Source: Salinilacustrithrix sp034522155 (GTDB lineage Bacteria; Actinomycetota; Acidimicrobiia; Acidimicrobiales; Salinilacustritrichaceae). Taken from it: a stretch of DNA of 64,000 bases. Shown piece after piece: positions 61,782 through 64,000 of this stretch. The notes under the pieces are model-generated. The model saw nothing but the letters and a program-made list of their open reading frames with translations. It searched no databases and was not told the DNA's origin. The translations under genes were made by a program, and so were the position numbers. Position 1 is the first letter of the stretch. Every line of letters starts with the position of its first letter. The DNA lies in the NCBI GenBank assembly GCA_034522155.1, contig JAXHLP010000013.1:134203-198202 (forward strand), given 5' to 3'.

Positions 61782-63931
61782 ATGCAAGGAGACCCAGCGG
61801 TGTCCCCCGCGACGCACCTCACCTACTGCAGGATCTGCCCCGCGCACTGTGGCCTCGTGCTCGAGGTGAGCGACGGCGTCGTCACAAGCGTTTCCGGCGA
61901 CCGGGAACACCCGCTGACCAAGGGCTTCACCTGTGCGAAGGGCCGCCGAATCGGCGATTTCCACTCGGATCCCGCACGCCTGCAAACCTCGCAGCGACGT
62001 CGATCCGACGCGACGTTCGAGCCCGTCAACGTCGACACCGCAGTCCACGAGGTCGCCGACCGGCTGCGTTCGATCATCGACGATCACGGTCCCGACGCCG
62101 TCGGGCTCTTCGTCGGCACACAGACCTACACCGCCTCGCTCAGCTACAGCTTCGCCACGGCCTGGCAACGAGCCGTCGGCACCCGCAAGCGGTTCACGAC
62201 CGTCACGATCGACCAGTCGGCCAAGATCGTGGCCACGGGACGCCTCGGCGCGTGGGCCGGCGGCCTGCAGCGATTCCAGGACGCCGACACCTGGATGCTG
62301 GTGGGGACGAACCCACTGGTGTCGATGCAGGGCGGCAACATGACGGGCTTCCCCGTCCACGACAACCTCCGGGCACTCACCGACGCACGACGTCGCGGAT
62401 TGCAGCTGATCGTGATCGACCCGCGGCGCAGCGAGGTCGCTGCCCACGCCGACATCCACCTGCAGCTCCGACCGGGGACCGACGCCCCGCTCCTCGCAGG
62501 CATCCACCACGCGCCGCCGCGCGACGGGCTCGCCGACGACGACTTCTGTCACCGCTGGGCCAACGGTCTCGAGGACCTCGAGCGCGTGGTCGCCGACTTC
62601 CCGCCCGAGGTCGCCGGCCGCATCGCTGGTGTCGACCCGAGCGAGATCATCGCCGCCGCCCGCACGTTCGGCGAGGCCAACACGGGCATGGCAACCTCGG
62701 GAACCGGGCCCGACATGGGTCCGTTCGCGAACGTCGCCGAGCACCTCGTCCAGGCCCTGAACGTCGTCTGTGGCCGGCTCCCCCGCGAGGGCGACCGGCC
62801 GGGCGGGTTCAACGTGCTCGAGCGCACCCCCTCGTATCGCGCTGCAGGCCGTCGCTCCCCGGCGACCTTGGGATCGAGCACCCGAGAACCGGTTCGGTGT
62901 CTCGTGGCTCCGAAGCGAGCTGATGTCCCCACTCCTGCCCGACGAGATCATGCTGGACGGCGCCGACCGCATCCGAGCCCTCGTGGTGGCGGGCGGAAAC
63001 CCCGGTGCCGCCTTCCCCGACCAGGATCGCATCCTCGAGGCACTCGAGGCACTCGAGCTCCTCGTCGTCGTCGATCCCTACCTCACCGAAACCGCCGTGC
63101 GCGCCGACTACGTGATCGCCCCGACGCTCTCGCTCGAGCGAGCGGAGGACCGCGCGGGGCTACGGCCACTTCAACGACGAGCCCTTCGTCCAGTTCACCG
63201 GCCCGGTGCTCGAACCACCCGAAGGCACGGTGCACGACTGGGAGTTCTACCTTCGGCTCGCACAGGCGATGGGACTGACCCTCGACATGGGGCGACGAAG
63301 CTACGGACCCGATGACCCAGTACCCACCGACGTGGAGGTGCTGAGCGACCGGGCCGCCAACGGTCCGGTCGATCACGCCGAGCTCCGCCAGCGTCCCCGC
63401 GGCATGCTGTTGCCCGACCTCGCGCCACCCGTGGTCGGCGCAGCCCACGAGGCCGCCGATGAGCGATTCGAGATCCTGCCCCCCGATGTCCACGACGAGC
63501 TGGCCGGTGCGCTCGACGATCTGGAGAGCTGGTCCGCGAACGGGCGCCCTACCGCCTCATCGTCGGTCGGACGAAGGACCATGAACTCGCTCGGACGCCG
63601 CCTCCCCGGCCTCGCCCGCCACCGCTACAACCCGTGCTTCCTGCACACCGAGGACCTGTTGCTCGAGGAGCTCCAGCCGGGAGACCTCATCGAGCTGCGA
63701 TCCGACCACGGCGTCGTCGGCGCCGTCGTCCAACCCGACGACACCTTGCGTCGGGGCGTGGTCTCGATGACGCACTGCTTCGGAGGTGAACCCGGCGTAG
63801 AGGACGATCTGCGGCCGGTTCGGGACCAATCCGGCGCGGCTCCTAGTCTCAGCGAGGGCAGGCAGGACATCAGCCTCATGCCCCACATGACGGCCGTGCC
63901 CGTGTCGATCGAGGCGGCCCAGCACACATGA
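61782..63931 (+). pseudogene. Molybdopterin oxidoreductase with Fe-S N-terminus, frameshifted
   Basis: DMSO-reductase-family enzyme. LTYCRICPAHCGLVLEVSDG and LTKGFTCAKGRRIGDFH bind a [4Fe-4S] cluster. VTIDQSAKIVATGRLGAWAG is in the Mo-ligand region with no Cys or in-frame UGA there. TWMLVGTNPLVSMQGGN and IVIDPRRSEVAAHADIHLQL follow. The frame changes near 62840, 63160 and 63570; the last part (YNPCFLHTEDLLLEELQPGD) is the dinucleotide-binding domain. About 715 residues joined. It could be a formate-dehydrogenase-like or other oxidoreductase; the substrate is not known. Confidence 0.75.
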
Positions 63932-64000
63932 CGGTCGACCTCGACGCATCGAACCATCCCGTCGGCGGCGGGTCGAACGGCTTCGGCGTCACCGTCGATG
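63928..64000 (+). CDS. Start of an unidentified gene, cut by the window edge
   Basis: An ATG overlaps the molybdopterin gene stop (ATGA) and 24 codons follow in frame (MTVDLDASNHPVGGGSNGFG and on). Too short to classify. Confidence 0.4.
   Translation, partial: MTVDLDASNHPVGGGSNGFGVTVD

Noticed and set aside
60258..63032. 924-residue minus-strand open frame.
   Set aside because: Shadow of the SDR, phosphotransferase-like and molybdopterin genes; composition typical of antisense translation.
61782..63931. Possible selenocysteine in the molybdopterin oxidoreductase.
   Set aside because: No in-frame UGA at the Mo-ligand region; its interruptions are frame changes, not single UGA codons followed by a hairpin.
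1..64000. CRISPR arrays, rRNA operons and complete tRNA genes.
   Set aside because: None seen by eye; only 3' tRNA fragments and short operators were found. tRNAscan and a CRISPR finder would be decisive.

Overview
The window reads as a chromosomal segment of a high-GC actinobacterium, probably from the Acidimicrobiia or a related deep-branching class. The evidence is strong G/C third-codon bias, several F420-type luciferase-like oxidoreductases, a mycothiol-dependent maleylpyruvate isomerase-type protein, an ergothioneine-type glutamate-cysteine ligase (EgtA), formylglycine-generating enzyme with a type I sulfatase, and DUF6777 and AbiE-type proteins. No rRNA, complete tRNA or CRISPR array was seen. 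All functional names are my own recognition of motifs; no search was run.

Layout. (1) 0-17.5 kb is accessory. It holds a GT4 glycosyltransferase whose overlapping partner has been deleted, a row of toxin-antitoxin modules (MntA/HepT, Phd/RelE, HTH/PIN, DUF4160/DUF2442, VapB-like/PIN), a small regulon built around a LuxR-type regulator with a long shared operator, a large AAA ATPase, and a DUF6777 protein translationally coupled to a 1209-residue membrane protein that ends in an edema-factor/ExoY-like nucleotidyl cyclase domain. (2) 18-31.6 kb is metabolic: LLM oxidoreductases, crotonases, a DsbA-like protein, a sulfatase and a selenoprotein. (3) 31.9-35.1 kb carries selA and selB, both interrupted by frameshifts and of lower GC than the surroundings. 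They are followed by a broken alpha-hydroxy-acid oxidase and a broken IS transposase. (4) 37.7-48.7 kb holds an AraC regulator divergent from a second selenoprotein operon (selenoprotein, TauD-like dioxygenase, ThDP enzyme), then formylglycine-generating enzyme, glutathione-transferase remnants, an RNase Z-like hydrolase, DinB, EgtA and a YeiH-type transporter. (5) 48.7-51.8 kb is a second accessory patch with AbiEi/AbiEii-like genes and integration scars. (6) 51.9-64 kb looks like a catabolic cluster: aldehyde dehydrogenase, GntR, amidohydrolase, thiolase plus DUF35 partner, P450, AttH-like protein, SDR, a phosphotransferase-fold protein and a molybdopterin oxidoreductase. Most of its genes carry frameshifts.

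The most interesting content is a selenocysteine system. Two genes that look truncated at UGA are continuous selenoproteins of the GrdB/PrdB family, with UxxC motifs at Sec152 and Sec155. Each UGA is followed, exactly 11 nt later, by a 6-bp hairpin with a 5-nt GU-containing loop, which is what a bacterial SECIS looks like. The selA/selB genes lie between them. The second highlight is the membrane-anchored edema-factor-like cyclase, in which all six catalytic-type residues can be seen.

Frameshifts are rare before 31 kb and very frequent after it, so assembly error should be excluded before calling those genes dead.
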